Origin: Microbacterium testaceum StLB037
Lineage (GTDB): Bacteria > Actinomycetota > Actinomycetes > Actinomycetales > Microbacteriaceae
Direction of reading: 5' to 3'
Length of the DNA stretch: 64,000 nt
Assembly (NCBI RefSeq): GCF_008763945.1
Contig: NZ_VTQH01000001.1
Coordinates: 1,302,110-1,366,109 of the forward strand
The translations under genes and the position numbers were made by a program. This document shows positions 43,968 through 52,186 of the stretch, one piece after another. How positions within the stretch are numbered: the stretch's first letter is position 1; each line of letters starts with the position of its first letter. The notes beneath the pieces are model-generated. The model worked only from the letters and a program-made list of their open reading frames with translations, had not been told where the DNA came from and ran no database searches.

Positions 43968-45268
43968 ACGTCGTCCTGTATTCGGCATCCCTCGTCGTTC
44001 CCGTCACCGCCCCGCCCATCCCCGGGGGAGCGATCGCGGTCGCCGGAGGCCGCATCCGGCACGTCGGCGACCGCGAGTGGGTGCGCCACGAGCTGCGGGC
44101 GCGCGGGCTCGCCTTCGACGAGGTCCACTGGCCGGGAGTGCTCACCCCCGGACTCGTCAACGCGCACTCGCACCTGCAGTACACCGGTATGGCCGAGGTC
44201 GGGCGGGGCTCGTACGCCGGCTTCGACGACTGGGACGACGCCTTCACCCCGGTCTACCGCGCCGGTCACGACTGGGCGGCGGATGCCAGGACCGGAGCGC
44301 TCGCGATGATCGCCGCCGGGACCACGGCGGTGGCCGACATCGTCACCGACGTCGAGGCGGCCTCGGCGCTGCACGACGCGCGGCTGCACGGCATCACCTA
44401 CTGGGAGGTGATGAGCTGGACGAACGCCGCGTGGGCCGAGCGCGGCCGCGCCGAGGTGGAGGCGCGCCTCGACGCAATGCCCGCGCCTCCGGGAACGGGT
44501 CTCTCCCCACACGCGCCGTACTCCCTCGACGTCGAGCCGCTGCTCGAGATCCCCGACATCGTGCGCGAGCGCGGCAGTCGCCTGCACCTGCACCTCGGCG
44601 AGGCCGCCTTCGAGCGCGAGCACGGAGAGGCGGTTCCCTGGCAACTGCACCGGCCAACGAGCTTCCGGGCGCTGCGCGACGAGGGCTTCGGCACCGGAGC
44701 TACCGAGTTCGTCGACGAGCTCGGCGTTCTAGGCCCCGACTGCCACATCGCCCACGGCGTGTACATGACGGCGCGCGACCGGGCGATCCTGCGCGCGCGG
44801 GGGACGACGGTGGCGCTCTGCCCCCGCTCGAACGCGGTCATCGGTCTCGACGAGCCGCCGGTCGCGGCGTATCTGCTGGAGGGCAATGCGCTGGCCGTGG
44901 GCACCGACTCCCTGGCATCCAGCCCCTCTCTCGACCTGCTGGCCGACGTGTCGGCGCTGCACCGGCTGGCGCGGGCGCAGGGGTACGCGAACCGCGATCT
45001 GTCGGAACTGCTGCTTCGCGCTGCGACCCTCGGCGGGGCGCACGCGATGGGGCTCGACACCGGGCCCGCGCGCACCGGGTATCTCGCCGTGGGGGCCGTG
45101 GCGGACCTGGCGTTCTTCGACGTGCCGGTGTCGGAGGTCGATGAGACCATCGAGCACCTCGTCGTCGACGGCGAGGGGAGCGCGGCCGCGACGTTCATCG
45201 ACGGCGAGGTGCGCTCGGCATCCGCCGCCTTCACCCGAGAGACCGGAGAATCCGCCGATGACCGCTGA
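43964..45268 (+). CDS. Amidohydrolase of the MtaD/TrzN (nucleoside deaminase-like) type
   Basis: The 434-residue metal-dependent hydrolase has metal ligands in VNAHSHLQYTGM (HxH), LHLHLGEA and CHIAHGV, and the aspartate in VGTDSLASSP. This pattern is shared by S-adenosylhomocysteine or methylthioadenosine deaminases and aminodeoxyfutalosine deaminase. GTG 43964 overlaps the preceding stop (GTGA). Coupling to the AdoHcy-hydrolase-like gene suggests the two process the same nucleoside. Confidence 0.85.
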   Translation: MNVVLYSASLVVPVTAPPIPGGAIAVAGGRIRHVGDREWVRHELRARGLAFDEVHWPGVLTPGLVNAHSHLQYTGMAEVGRGSYAGFDDWDDAFTPVYRAGHDWAADARTGALAMIAAGTTAVADIVTDVEAASALHDARLHGITYWEVMSWTNAAWAERGRAEVEARLDAMPAPPGTGLSPHAPYSLDVEPLLEIPDIVRERGSRLHLHLGEAAFEREHGEAVPWQLHRPTSFRALRDEGFGTGATEFVDELGVLGPDCHIAHGVYMTARDRAILRARGTTVALCPRSNAVIGLDEPPVAAYLLEGNALAVGTDSLASSPSLDLLADVSALHRLARAQGYANRDLSELLLRAATLGGAHAMGLDTGPARTGYLAVGAVADLAFFDVPVSEVDETIEHLVVDGEGSAAATFIDGEVRSASAAFTRETGESADDR

Positions 45269-45689
45269 GCGTCCCGCCACCGCCGTCCTGCTCGATCTCG
45301 AACCGCACGCCGAGGGCGGGTGGTTCCGGCGCATGTGGACCGGCAGCGTCGAGGTCGAGACCCCCGGGGGGACGCGGCCCGCGGCCACCTGCATCCACTA
45401 CCTGCTCACCCCGGGCGAAGAGAGCGCGTGGCACGTCGTGACCAGCGACGAGGTGTGGCTCTGGCACGGCCCCGGCGCGCTCGAACTCTCGCTCGGCGGT
45501 GACGGCTCCCAGCCCGGTGACGCGCGCACGGTGACGCTCGGGCCCGACCTCGCCGCCGGTCACGTGCTGCAGCAGACCGTGCCGGCCGGGGTCTGGCAGG
45601 CGGCCCGACCGGCGGGAGAGGCTGAGGTCGTGGTCAGTTGCGTGGTGTCTCCGGGCTTCAGCTTCGCCGACTGGCGCCTCGCCGAGTAG
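45258..45689 (+). CDS. DUF985 cupin protein
   Basis: The 143-residue single-domain cupin has LEPHAEGGWFRRMW, EESAWHVVTSDEVWLWHGPG and a C-terminal PGFSFADWRLAE. All are hallmarks of the DUF985/YML079-like cupins. The biochemical role of the family is uncertain. ATG 45258 overlaps the amidohydrolase end by 11 bases, so it belongs to the same operon, behind GGAGA. Confidence 0.88.
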   Translation: MTAERPATAVLLDLEPHAEGGWFRRMWTGSVEVETPGGTRPAATCIHYLLTPGEESAWHVVTSDEVWLWHGPGALELSLGGDGSQPGDARTVTLGPDLAAGHVLQQTVPAGVWQAARPAGEAEVVVSCVVSPGFSFADWRLAE

Positions 45690-45804
45690 GCCACGGCGCG
45701 TGTCGCCAGGTTTCGACGGCGACATCCGCTGAAACATGCGCTCGGTACGCTGTGCACATCACAGCACTCCGGGGATGACCCCGATACGTCCACGAGGAGA
45801 AATC

Positions 45805-46671
45805 GTGACCGCTTCCGCACGCCTGCGCCGCGTCGCCGCCCTGACCGCCCTGGCCGCCGCCACGGTCGTCACCCTGACGGCCTGCGCCTTCGCCCCCACC
45901 GGTTCCGACGCCGGCGCCGCCCCCGCCACCGAGGGCGCGCTGCAGACCGTCGCCGCCGGCAAGCTCACCATCGCCACCGGCGAGCCCGCCTTCTCGCCCT
46001 GGGTCGAGAACGACGACCCGGCGTCGTGCGAGGGCTTCGAGGCGGCCGTCTCGTGCGCCGTCGCCGAGAAGCTCGGCTTCACGAAGGACGACATCGTCTG
46101 GGTGCGCTCGAACTTCGACAGCGCGATCGCGCCCGGCCCGAAGGACTGGGACATGAACGTCCAGCAGTTCTCGATCACCGAGCAGCGCAAGCAGGCCGTC
46201 GACTTCTCGTCGCCGTACTACACGACCACCCAGGCGGTCGTCACGACGGGCACCTCGCCCGCGGCCTCGGCCACGACCGTCGCCGAGCTGAAGAACATCC
46301 CCGTCGGCGTCATGAGCGCCACCACCAGCTACCAGGTGGCCGCCGACCAGCTCGGCACGGGCAACCTCAGCGTCTTCAACTCCAACGACGACGCCGTCGC
46401 CGCCCTGCAGTCGGGTCAGGTGGATGCGATCGTCGTCGACCTGCCCACCGCGTTCTACCTCGCGGGCGCCGTGCTCGACAACGGCAAGGTCGTCGGTCAG
46501 CTCCCCGACTCCTCAGCCGGTGGCGACGAGCTCGCCTACGTCCTGCCCAAGGGCTCGGCCCTGACCGCTCCCGTCAGCGAGGCGGTCGACGCCCTCAAGG
46601 CCGACGGCACCCTCGACGAGCTGCAGCAGAAGTGGCTCGGCGGCACGGCCGCCGCGCCCGTGCTGAAGTAA
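45805..46671 (+). CDS. Amino-acid ABC transporter substrate-binding lipoprotein
   Basis: The 288-residue family-3 solute-binding protein has the lipobox LTACAF near residue 30. The pattern GKLTIATGEPAFSPWV, DMNVQQFSITEQRKQAVDFS and SYQVAADQLG follows. GTG 45805 follows GAGGAGA. It is the first gene of a three-gene polar amino-acid importer. The ligand is not deducible. Confidence 0.92.
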   Translation: MTASARLRRVAALTALAAATVVTLTACAFAPTGSDAGAAPATEGALQTVAAGKLTIATGEPAFSPWVENDDPASCEGFEAAVSCAVAEKLGFTKDDIVWVRSNFDSAIAPGPKDWDMNVQQFSITEQRKQAVDFSSPYYTTTQAVVTTGTSPAASATTVAELKNIPVGVMSATTSYQVAADQLGTGNLSVFNSNDDAVAALQSGQVDAIVVDLPTAFYLAGAVLDNGKVVGQLPDSSAGGDELAYVLPKGSALTAPVSEAVDALKADGTLDELQQKWLGGTAAAPVLK

Positions 46672-46675
46672 CTCC

Positions 46676-47542
46676 GTGGCATCCACCTCATCCGACACCG
46701 CGTGGCGGCCGAGCGAGCTCGAACTCGGTCGGCGCGCCACGCGGCGTCAGCAGTCGACGAAGTCGGTGTTGATCGCCCTGGTCAGCTCCGTCGTGTTCGT
46801 CGTGGTCGTCGGGTGGGCGATCCTCTCGAGCCCCGGCTGGGAAGACGTACGCCGCAGCTTCTTCGACCTCGACATCGCGGTCAAGAGCTTCCCGTCGATC
46901 CTCGCGGGGCTGTGGGTCAACATCCAGGTGCTCATCGTCGCCGCGCTCGCCGTGGCGGTGCTCGGCACCACCCTCGCGGTGCTGCGCTCGCTGCGGGGGC
47001 CGGTGTTCTTCCCCCTGCGCGCCCTGGCCACGGTCTACACCGACCTGTTCCGTGGCATCCCTCTGCTGATCGTGCTGTACCTGGTGGGCTTCGGCCTGCC
47101 GGCGCTCGGGATCTTCGGGCGCGTGCCGGTCGTGCTGTGGGGAACCATTGCGATCGTGCTGACCTACTCGGCGTACATCGCCGAGGTGCTGCGCGCGGGC
47201 ATGGAAGCCGTGCACCCCTCGCAGCGGGTCGCCGCCCGCTCGATGGGCCTGACCCACGGCCAGACGCTGCGGATCGTCGTGATCCCCCAGGGCGTCCGCA
47301 AGGTCGTGCCGGCGCTCATGAACGACTTCGTGTCGATGCAGAAAGACGTCGGGCTGATCTCGGTGCTCGGAGCGGTGGATGCCGTGCGCGCGGCGCAGAT
47401 CGCGGCGGCGGAGTACTACAACTTCACGCCGTACATCGTCGCGGCTCTGCTGTTCGTCGCGATGGCGCTGCCGATGATCCGCCTCACCGACTACGTGTCG
47501 GCGCGGTTGGCGAAGCGCGAGCAGATGGGCGGAATCGTATGA
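46676..47542 (+). CDS. Amino-acid ABC transporter permease
   Basis: The 288-residue HisM/GlnP-type permease has a long N-terminal cytoplasmic extension and helices from residue 23 on. The EAA loop contains EVLRAGMEAVHPSQRVAARS. GTG 46676 lies five bases after the binding-protein stop. The gene overlaps the ATPase by four bases. Confidence 0.92.
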   Translation: MASTSSDTAWRPSELELGRRATRRQQSTKSVLIALVSSVVFVVVVGWAILSSPGWEDVRRSFFDLDIAVKSFPSILAGLWVNIQVLIVAALAVAVLGTTLAVLRSLRGPVFFPLRALATVYTDLFRGIPLLIVLYLVGFGLPALGIFGRVPVVLWGTIAIVLTYSAYIAEVLRAGMEAVHPSQRVAARSMGLTHGQTLRIVVIPQGVRKVVPALMNDFVSMQKDVGLISVLGAVDAVRAAQIAAAEYYNFTPYIVAALLFVAMALPMIRLTDYVSARLAKREQMGGIV

Positions 47543-48282
47543 GAGTGCTCGACGTCCGCGCGGTGCGGAAGGCCTTCGGCGATCACGTGGTGTTGGACGG
47601 CATCGACCTCGACATCGCGAAGCACGAGGTCGTCGTGCTGATCGGCGCTTCGGGCTCGGGTAAGTCGACCCTGCTGCGCACCATCAACCTCATCGAGCGC
47701 GTCGACGACGGTCAGATCCTGCTCAACGGCGACGATCTGACGGATCCGACGATCGATCAGGATGCCGCCCGCTCGCGCATCGGCGTGGTGTTCCAGCACT
47801 TCAACCTCTTTCCGCATCTGCGCGTGATCGACAACGTCACCCTCGCTGCGCGGAAGGTGCACGGGCTGCCGAAGGCCGAGGCCTATGCCCGCGGCACCGA
47901 GCTGCTCGAGCAGCTGGGGCTCGGGGCGAAGGCGCGGGAGTTCCCCGACCGGCTCTCGGGCGGCCAGCAGCAGCGCGTCGCGATCGTGCGCGCCGTGATG
48001 ACCAACCCCGAGCTGCTGCTGCTGGACGAGATCACCTCGGCCCTCGACCCGCAGCTGGTCGGCGAAGTGCTCGACCTGGTGCGGGTGCTGCGCGACCGCG
48101 GGTCGACCATGCTCATGGCCACGCACGAGATGTCGTTCGCGCGCGAGGTGGCCGACCGAATCGTGTTCATGAAGGGCGGGAAGATCGTCGAGCAGGGCAC
48201 GCCCGCGCAGATCTTCGACGCCCCGCAGCGGCCCGAGACGGTCGCGTTCCTCGAGCGTGAGAGGCAGGGTGGGGCGCTGTAG
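47539..48282 (+). CDS. Amino-acid ABC transporter ATPase (GlnQ-like)
   Basis: The 247-residue ATPase has Walker A GASGSGKST, Q-loop FQHFNLFPH, signature RLSGGQQQRVAIVRAV, Walker B LLLLDEITSALD and switch ATHEMSF. This is typical of polar amino-acid importers. ATG 47539 overlaps the permease stop. Confidence 0.94.
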   Translation: MRVLDVRAVRKAFGDHVVLDGIDLDIAKHEVVVLIGASGSGKSTLLRTINLIERVDDGQILLNGDDLTDPTIDQDAARSRIGVVFQHFNLFPHLRVIDNVTLAARKVHGLPKAEAYARGTELLEQLGLGAKAREFPDRLSGGQQQRVAIVRAVMTNPELLLLDEITSALDPQLVGEVLDLVRVLRDRGSTMLMATHEMSFAREVADRIVFMKGGKIVEQGTPAQIFDAPQRPETVAFLERERQGGAL

Positions 48283-48404
48283 CGCGTCGGTGGCCGGCGG
48301 GGTTGCGCCGTTCGCCGCGGGTCGGTGATCTGCTCGGTCGCTGACCCATGGGTTGAGGGCGCGTTCCGCGCGTGGTCGGTGACCTGCCCGGACACCGCAT
48401 CCCT

Positions 48405-48476
48405 GGGTTTGGGGCGCATTCCGTGCATTGGGGCGTGAATTATCCGCCCCGAAGCACGAGAAGCGCCCCAAAACCC
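48405..48476. repeat. Palindromic intergenic element, copy B
   Basis: Arms at 48405-48435 and 48445-48476 are imperfect inverted copies about 31 bp long, with GGGTTTGGGGCGC at the outer ends. The design is the same as the element at 42471-42542. It lies in a 324-base gap that otherwise holds the two hairpins listed next. Confidence 0.78.
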
Positions 48477-48506
48477 GGCGCGTGGCCGCCCGGGGCCGGG
48501 CACGCC

Positions 48507-48548
48507 GCGACACCGGATGCCCCCCAATAACTCGGCATCCGGTGTCGC
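48507..48548. terminator. 15-bp perfect hairpin
   Basis: GCGACACCGGATGCC (48507-48521) pairs perfectly with GGCATCCGGTGTCGC (48534-48548), followed by TTTCC on the plus strand. It is placed to end transcripts from either side between convergent genes. The stem contains GGATGCC/GGCATCC. Confidence 0.7.
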
Positions 48549-48549
48549 T

Positions 48550-48579
48550 TTCCGTGGAGGGGTCGCCCCCTCCACGGAA
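48550..48579 (-). terminator. 13-bp perfect hairpin after the surface-protein gene
   Basis: TTCCGTGGAGGGG and CCCCTCCACGGAA pair perfectly around a four-base loop, 28 bases beyond the stop of the minus-strand surface-protein gene. A short AAA stretch upstream would be the T-run on the minus strand. Confidence 0.7.
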
Positions 48580-48606
48580 CCTGTGCGGATCAGTCGGTCA
48601 TGTAGA

Positions 48607-50358
48607 TCAGCTGGTCGCGCGGCGACGCAGCAGCAGCGCGCCGCCGAGCAGCAGGGCCACCAGGCCCGCGATGCCCAGTCCGGCGGCCGATGCTCCGTCA
48701 GCACCCGTCGTCGCCAGCGCCTTACCGGTGCCCGAGGTCGCCGACGTCGCAGCGGTGTAGGGCGTGGCCGACACGGCCGAAACGGAACCCGTCACGGTCG
48801 AAGAACCCGAGGTGCCGGGCGTTCCGGGGGTACCGGGCGTGCCGGGCGTTCCAGGGGTGCCGGGGGTGCCGGGGGTTCCGGGCGTTCCGGGGGTTCCGGG
48901 CGTGCCGGGCGTTCCAGGGGTGCCGGGGGTGCCGGGGGTTCCGGGGGTGCCGGGCGTTCCGGGGGTTCCGGGCGTGCCGGGCGTTCCGGGGGTTCCGGGC
49001 GTTCCGGGGGTGCCGGGGGTGCCGGGCGTTCCGGGGGTGCCGGGGGTGCCGGGCGTTCCGGGCGTTCCGGGCGTTCCGGGCGTTCCGGGCGTTCCGGGGG
49101 TGCCGGGGGTGCCGGGCGTTCCGGGGGTGCCCGGGGTGCCGGTGTTCGAACCGATGGTAGTGCTGTCACCGATCACCGAGACGGCGTTGCCGCCGATGGT
49201 GACGGGCAGCGAGATCGGAACGATCAGCTGGTTGCCGCCGAGGATGCTGTCGCTTCCGTCGGTGGTGATGCCGCCCAGCAGGCCGCCGCCGGTGCCGCCG
49301 GTGGTGGTGGCGCCCTCCGAGGTGCTGTCGCCGATTCCGGAGACGGCGTTGCCGCCGATCGTGACGGGGAGGCCGATCGGGGCGATCACCTGGTTGCCGC
49401 CGAGGATGCTGTCGCTTCCGTCGGTGGAGACGTCACCGGTGCCGGTGCCCGCGCCGCCGCCGGTGGTGGTGGCGCCTTCGGTGTAGCTGTCGCCGAGGCC
49501 CGAGACCGCGTTGCCGCCGATGGTGACGGGGAGCGCGATCGGGGCAATCACCTGGTTGCCGCCGCCGATGCTGTCGGTGCCGTCCGTCGAGACGTCGCCG
49601 GAGCCGGAGCCGGAGCCGCTGCCCGAGCCCAAGCCCGAGCCGCCGGTGGTGGTGGCGTCCTCGCTGTGGCTGTCGCCGATGACCGAGACGGCGTTGCCGC
49701 CGACGGTGACCGGAACGCTGATCGGCGCTGCCGCCTGGTTGCCGCCGAGGATGCTGTCGGTGCCGTCCGTCGAGACGTCGCCGACACCGCTGCCCGAGCC
49801 CGAGCCGCCGGTGGTGGTGGCGTCCTCGCTGTGGCTGTCGCCGATGACCGACACGGCACTGCCGCCGACGGTCACGGGCACGCTGACCGGCAGCACGGCC
49901 TGGTTGCCGCCGCCGATGCTGTCGCTGCCGTCGGTGGCGACGTCACCGCCACCGCTCGAGGCGCCGCCGCCGGCGGATCCGCCGTGGGTGTCGGCATCCT
50001 GGCTGTGGCTGTCTCCGACGACCGAGACGGCGTTGCCGCCCACGGTGACCGGCACATCGATCGAGACGATGCCCTGGTTGCCGCCGCCGATGCTGTCGCT
50101 GCCATCGGTGGTGACGGACGGGGCGGGCGCCGCCGCGGGGGCCGAGGTGTCGGCGCCTTCGCTGTGGCTGTCGCCGATCAGCGAGACGGCGTTACCGCCG
50201 ACCGTGACGGGCGCGTCGACCGAGACGATGGCCTGGTCACCCGAGAGCAGTCCGTCTGTTCCCGAGGTTTCCGCGGCATTGGCGATGCCGGCTCCGAGGA
50301 CGGCGATGCCGCCTCCGACGAGCGTGCCCAGAAGCACGCGTGAGTAGATCTTTCGCAT
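48607..50358 (-). CDS. Sortase-anchored protein with chaplin-like and collagen-like repeats
   Basis: The 583-residue exported protein starts with a signal peptide ([21 protein letters not shown]). It then has seven repeats of about 45-50 residues of the form GGNQ-x4[18 protein letters not shown], separated by Ser/Thr/Gly-rich linkers. A run of about 40 GTP triplets (Gly-Thr-Pro) follows. The end has the class-E sortase signal LATTG, a hydrophobic helix and RRRATS. The repeats resemble Streptomyces chaplin domains (VPVNVCGN-type) but have no cysteines. The protein would be wall-linked and surface-exposed, perhaps as an adhesive or amphipathic coat. The triplet array is prone to length change. 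Confidence 0.85.
   Translation of the reverse strand: MRKIYSRVLLGTLVGGGIAVLGAGIANAAETSGTDGLLSGDQAIVSVDAPVTVGGNAVSLIGDSHSEGADTSAPAAAPAPSVTTDGSDSIGGGNQGIVSIDVPVTVGGNAVSVVGDSHSQDADTHGGSAGGGASSGGGDVATDGSDSIGGGNQAVLPVSVPVTVGGSAVSVIGDSHSEDATTTGGSGSGSGVGDVSTDGTDSILGGNQAAAPISVPVTVGGNAVSVIGDSHSEDATTTGGSGLGSGSGSGSGSGDVSTDGTDSIGGGNQVIAPIALPVTIGGNAVSGLGDSYTEGATTTGGGAGTGTGDVSTDGSDSILGGNQVIAPIGLPVTIGGNAVSGIGDSTSEGATTTGGTGGGLLGGITTDGSDSILGGNQLIVPISLPVTIGGNAVSVIGDSTTIGSNTGTPGTPGTPGTPGTPGTPGTPGTPGTPGTPGTPGTPGTPGTPGTPGTPGTPGTPGTPGTPGTPGTPGTPGTPGTPGTPGTPGTPGTPGTPGTPGTPGTPGTPGTPGTPGTSGSSTVTGSVSAVSATPYTAATSATSGTGKALATTGADGASAAGLGIAGLVALLLGGALLLRRRATS
48803..49140. repeat. 9-bp tandem array encoding Gly-Thr-Pro triplets
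   Basis: Near-identical 9-bp units such as GGGCGTTCC and GGGGGTGCC repeat without interruption inside the surface-protein gene. The plus strand also stays open, reading Val-Pro-Gly, which is a shadow. Variation among units is limited to a few bases, so slippage or recombination can alter copy number. Confidence 0.9.
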
Positions 50359-50438
50359 GAGAGTTTCTCCTGTAGATGAATGAGGGTGCGCGTGAGTGCG
50401 CGTGGTCGTCTGCCGTGCGATGCACGGTGCGACCGTCC

Positions 50439-51587
50439 TCAGTCAGGAGAGACGTCGGTGCCGTAGACGGGGAGGGCGGGGAGGTCGTCGTCGACGTCGC
50501 CTCCGCGCGAGAGAAGAACGATGGCGGCCAGCTGAGCGCCGAGGTCGGCGGTGGCTGCGGATGCGCCGCCCGCTCCCGAACCCGAGAAGGCCGACGAGGC
50601 CGTTCCGGTGCTGGCGCCGAAGGTGACGCCCGAGGCGTCGTCGGCGGTAGGGGAGGAAGAGCCGATGGATGCCGAGTCGGCGGCGGCCCGAGCGGCTTCG
50701 GTGGCTGCCGAGGCGGTGTCGCGGAACAGGCGCGCGATCTGGTCAGCGGTCGCCTGGACCGAGGCCTTCGCCGTCTGGACGGAGGTGAGGGCACCCGCGA
50801 GCGTCTCGCTCGCGTCGGGCGTGCTCGCGGAGGGGAGGCCCGGGAGGTCGACACCGGGGAGCGAGGGGAGGGGGGTCGAGCCGCCGCCGGTCTGCGTTCC
50901 GCCGGGGATGGCGGGGACGACCGGGGCCACGGCGGGCAGCTCGCCCACGACGACGGGGAGGGACTCGTCGACCGTGTCGCTCACGCCGGTGACGACGCCA
51001 CCGAGGCCCGTGCCCTCGACGACCGCGCCCACGATGGGGAGCGACTCGACGGTGTCGACGACCGGGTTCACGATGCCGCCGACCACGCCCGATCCGGCGA
51101 CGCCGGTGACGATGTCTCCGACCGCTCCGACGGTGCCGCTGACAGCTCCGTTGGCGGTGTCGCCGACCGTGTTGACGGTGTCGACCACGGTGGGGACGAC
51201 TGCGGGGACCACGGCGGGAACGGCTTCGGTGGTGGCTGTGACGGTCTCGGCGACGGGGGCGGGAAGCACCTCGGCGACCGGCTGAACGACCGGCTCAGCG
51301 GTTTCGACGACCGTCTCGACCACCGGGGTCACGACGGTCTCGACGACCGGCTCGGCCGCCTGCGTAACGGGGGTGGCGACCGCTTCGACGGTGCCGCCGG
51401 CGGTGTCGGTGACGCCGTTCACGGTGGAACCCACGGCACCGAGCAGCCCCGAACCGGAGCCGTCGTCGGCGGACGCGGAAGATGCGGAGGAGAAGAGCGA
51501 GAGGGCGAGGAAGCCCAGAATCGCGAGCACGCCGAGGAAGACCACACGCACAACGCGCGAGGCCCCCCACTCAAACGTGTTCTCCAC
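50439..51587 (-). CDS. Secreted Val/Pro/Thr-rich low-complexity protein
   Basis: The 382-residue protein has an N-terminal signal or anchor helix ([19 protein letters not shown]). Repetitive [20 protein letters not shown]-like sequence and a Gly/Ser linker with [15 protein letters not shown] follow. The C-terminus is helical and Ala-rich, ending [17 protein letters not shown]. No sortase motif is present. It lies just upstream of, and in the same orientation as, the chaplin-like surface protein, so the two may be expressed together. Family unknown. Confidence 0.7.
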   Translation of the reverse strand: MENTFEWGASRVVRVVFLGVLAILGFLALSLFSSASSASADDGSGSGLLGAVGSTVNGVTDTAGGTVEAVATPVTQAAEPVVETVVTPVVETVVETAEPVVQPVAEVLPAPVAETVTATTEAVPAVVPAVVPTVVDTVNTVGDTANGAVSGTVGAVGDIVTGVAGSGVVGGIVNPVVDTVESLPIVGAVVEGTGLGGVVTGVSDTVDESLPVVVGELPAVAPVVPAIPGGTQTGGGSTPLPSLPGVDLPGLPSASTPDASETLAGALTSVQTAKASVQATADQIARLFRDTASAATEAARAAADSASIGSSSPTADDASGVTFGASTGTASSAFSGSGAGGASAATADLGAQLAAIVLLSRGGDVDDDLPALPVYGTDVSPD

Positions 51588-51742
51588 GATTCGCCCCCCA
51601 AAGGTGAATATTCGTGAATCTCCGACTTGGCGAGCGACGATACGCCCGGGGTGAGAGTTTCGGAAGACCCCGGGTGAAATCTAGGTAGTGGCAGGGTTCA
51701 CCCCTCACGCCGGGGACCGACACGCCGGGTCTCGAGAAAAAC

Positions 51743-51771
51743 TTGACACGGGGGTGCGATCTCGGTAGCTC
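51743..51771 (+). promoter_or_regulatory. Candidate promoter upstream of dnaB
   Basis: TTGACA (51743-51748), a 17-base spacer and TAGCTC (51766-51771). The -35 is perfect and the -10 is moderate. Transcription would run through the DnaA-box cluster. Confidence 0.4.
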
Positions 51772-51780
51772 TCCGCCGAG

Positions 51781-51992
51781 TTATCCCCGCAGTTGTACAC
51801 ATGTGGATGCCCTAGCGCACAACCTTCAATCCCAAGTTCACTCGGGTTTTCCTCAGCAAACCTGTGGACAGACTTATGCCCGGTCAAAGGTCGTTTCCGG
51901 TCCAAAAATTCGATCCATCCACCGAGTTCTCCACAGCACTTGTGCACAGACACGGCGGCGTTTCCCGCAGTCTCTCCACAGAGTTATCCACA
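51781..51992. promoter_or_regulatory. DnaA-box cluster upstream of dnaB
   Basis: A perfect TTATCCACA lies at 51984-51992. One-mismatch relatives of the actinobacterial box TTGTCCACA lie at 51793 (TTGTACACA), 51863 (TGTGGACAG, reverse), 51927 (TTCTCCACA) and 51940 (TTGTGCACA). Weaker sites lie at 51781 and 51972. The segment is richer in A+T than its surroundings and holds no gene. It could couple dnaB expression to DnaA, titrate DnaA, or assist initiation. Confidence 0.65.
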
Positions 51993-52186
51993 GGCTCGTT
52001 TGCATGGGGACGGCGTGGTATCTAGCGTGGGTGCAGCCCCTCGGGCAGCCGGATCACCCTGCCGCGCGCGTCGATGTCGGACGTCGGTGATTTCATGCTG
52101 CCGAGGCCGCCCCGAGCCCCGTTTCCGCGACGCCCTACACGCGCGCGAGGCCCGGCAGGGGGGTGCCCGAATCCGAAGGAGAGCCC

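Noticed and set aside
48764-49486. Plus-strand Val-Pro-Gly repeat frame that looks elastin-like
   Set aside because: It is the complement of the Gly-Thr-Pro triplets in the minus-strand surface protein, which has a signal peptide and sortase motif. The plus frame has neither.
51781-51992. The chromosomal origin oriC itself
   Set aside because: In this family oriC lies near dnaA and dnaN, which are not here. parAB lies 47 kb away. The boxes are better read as an upstream regulatory or auxiliary site until skew is measured.
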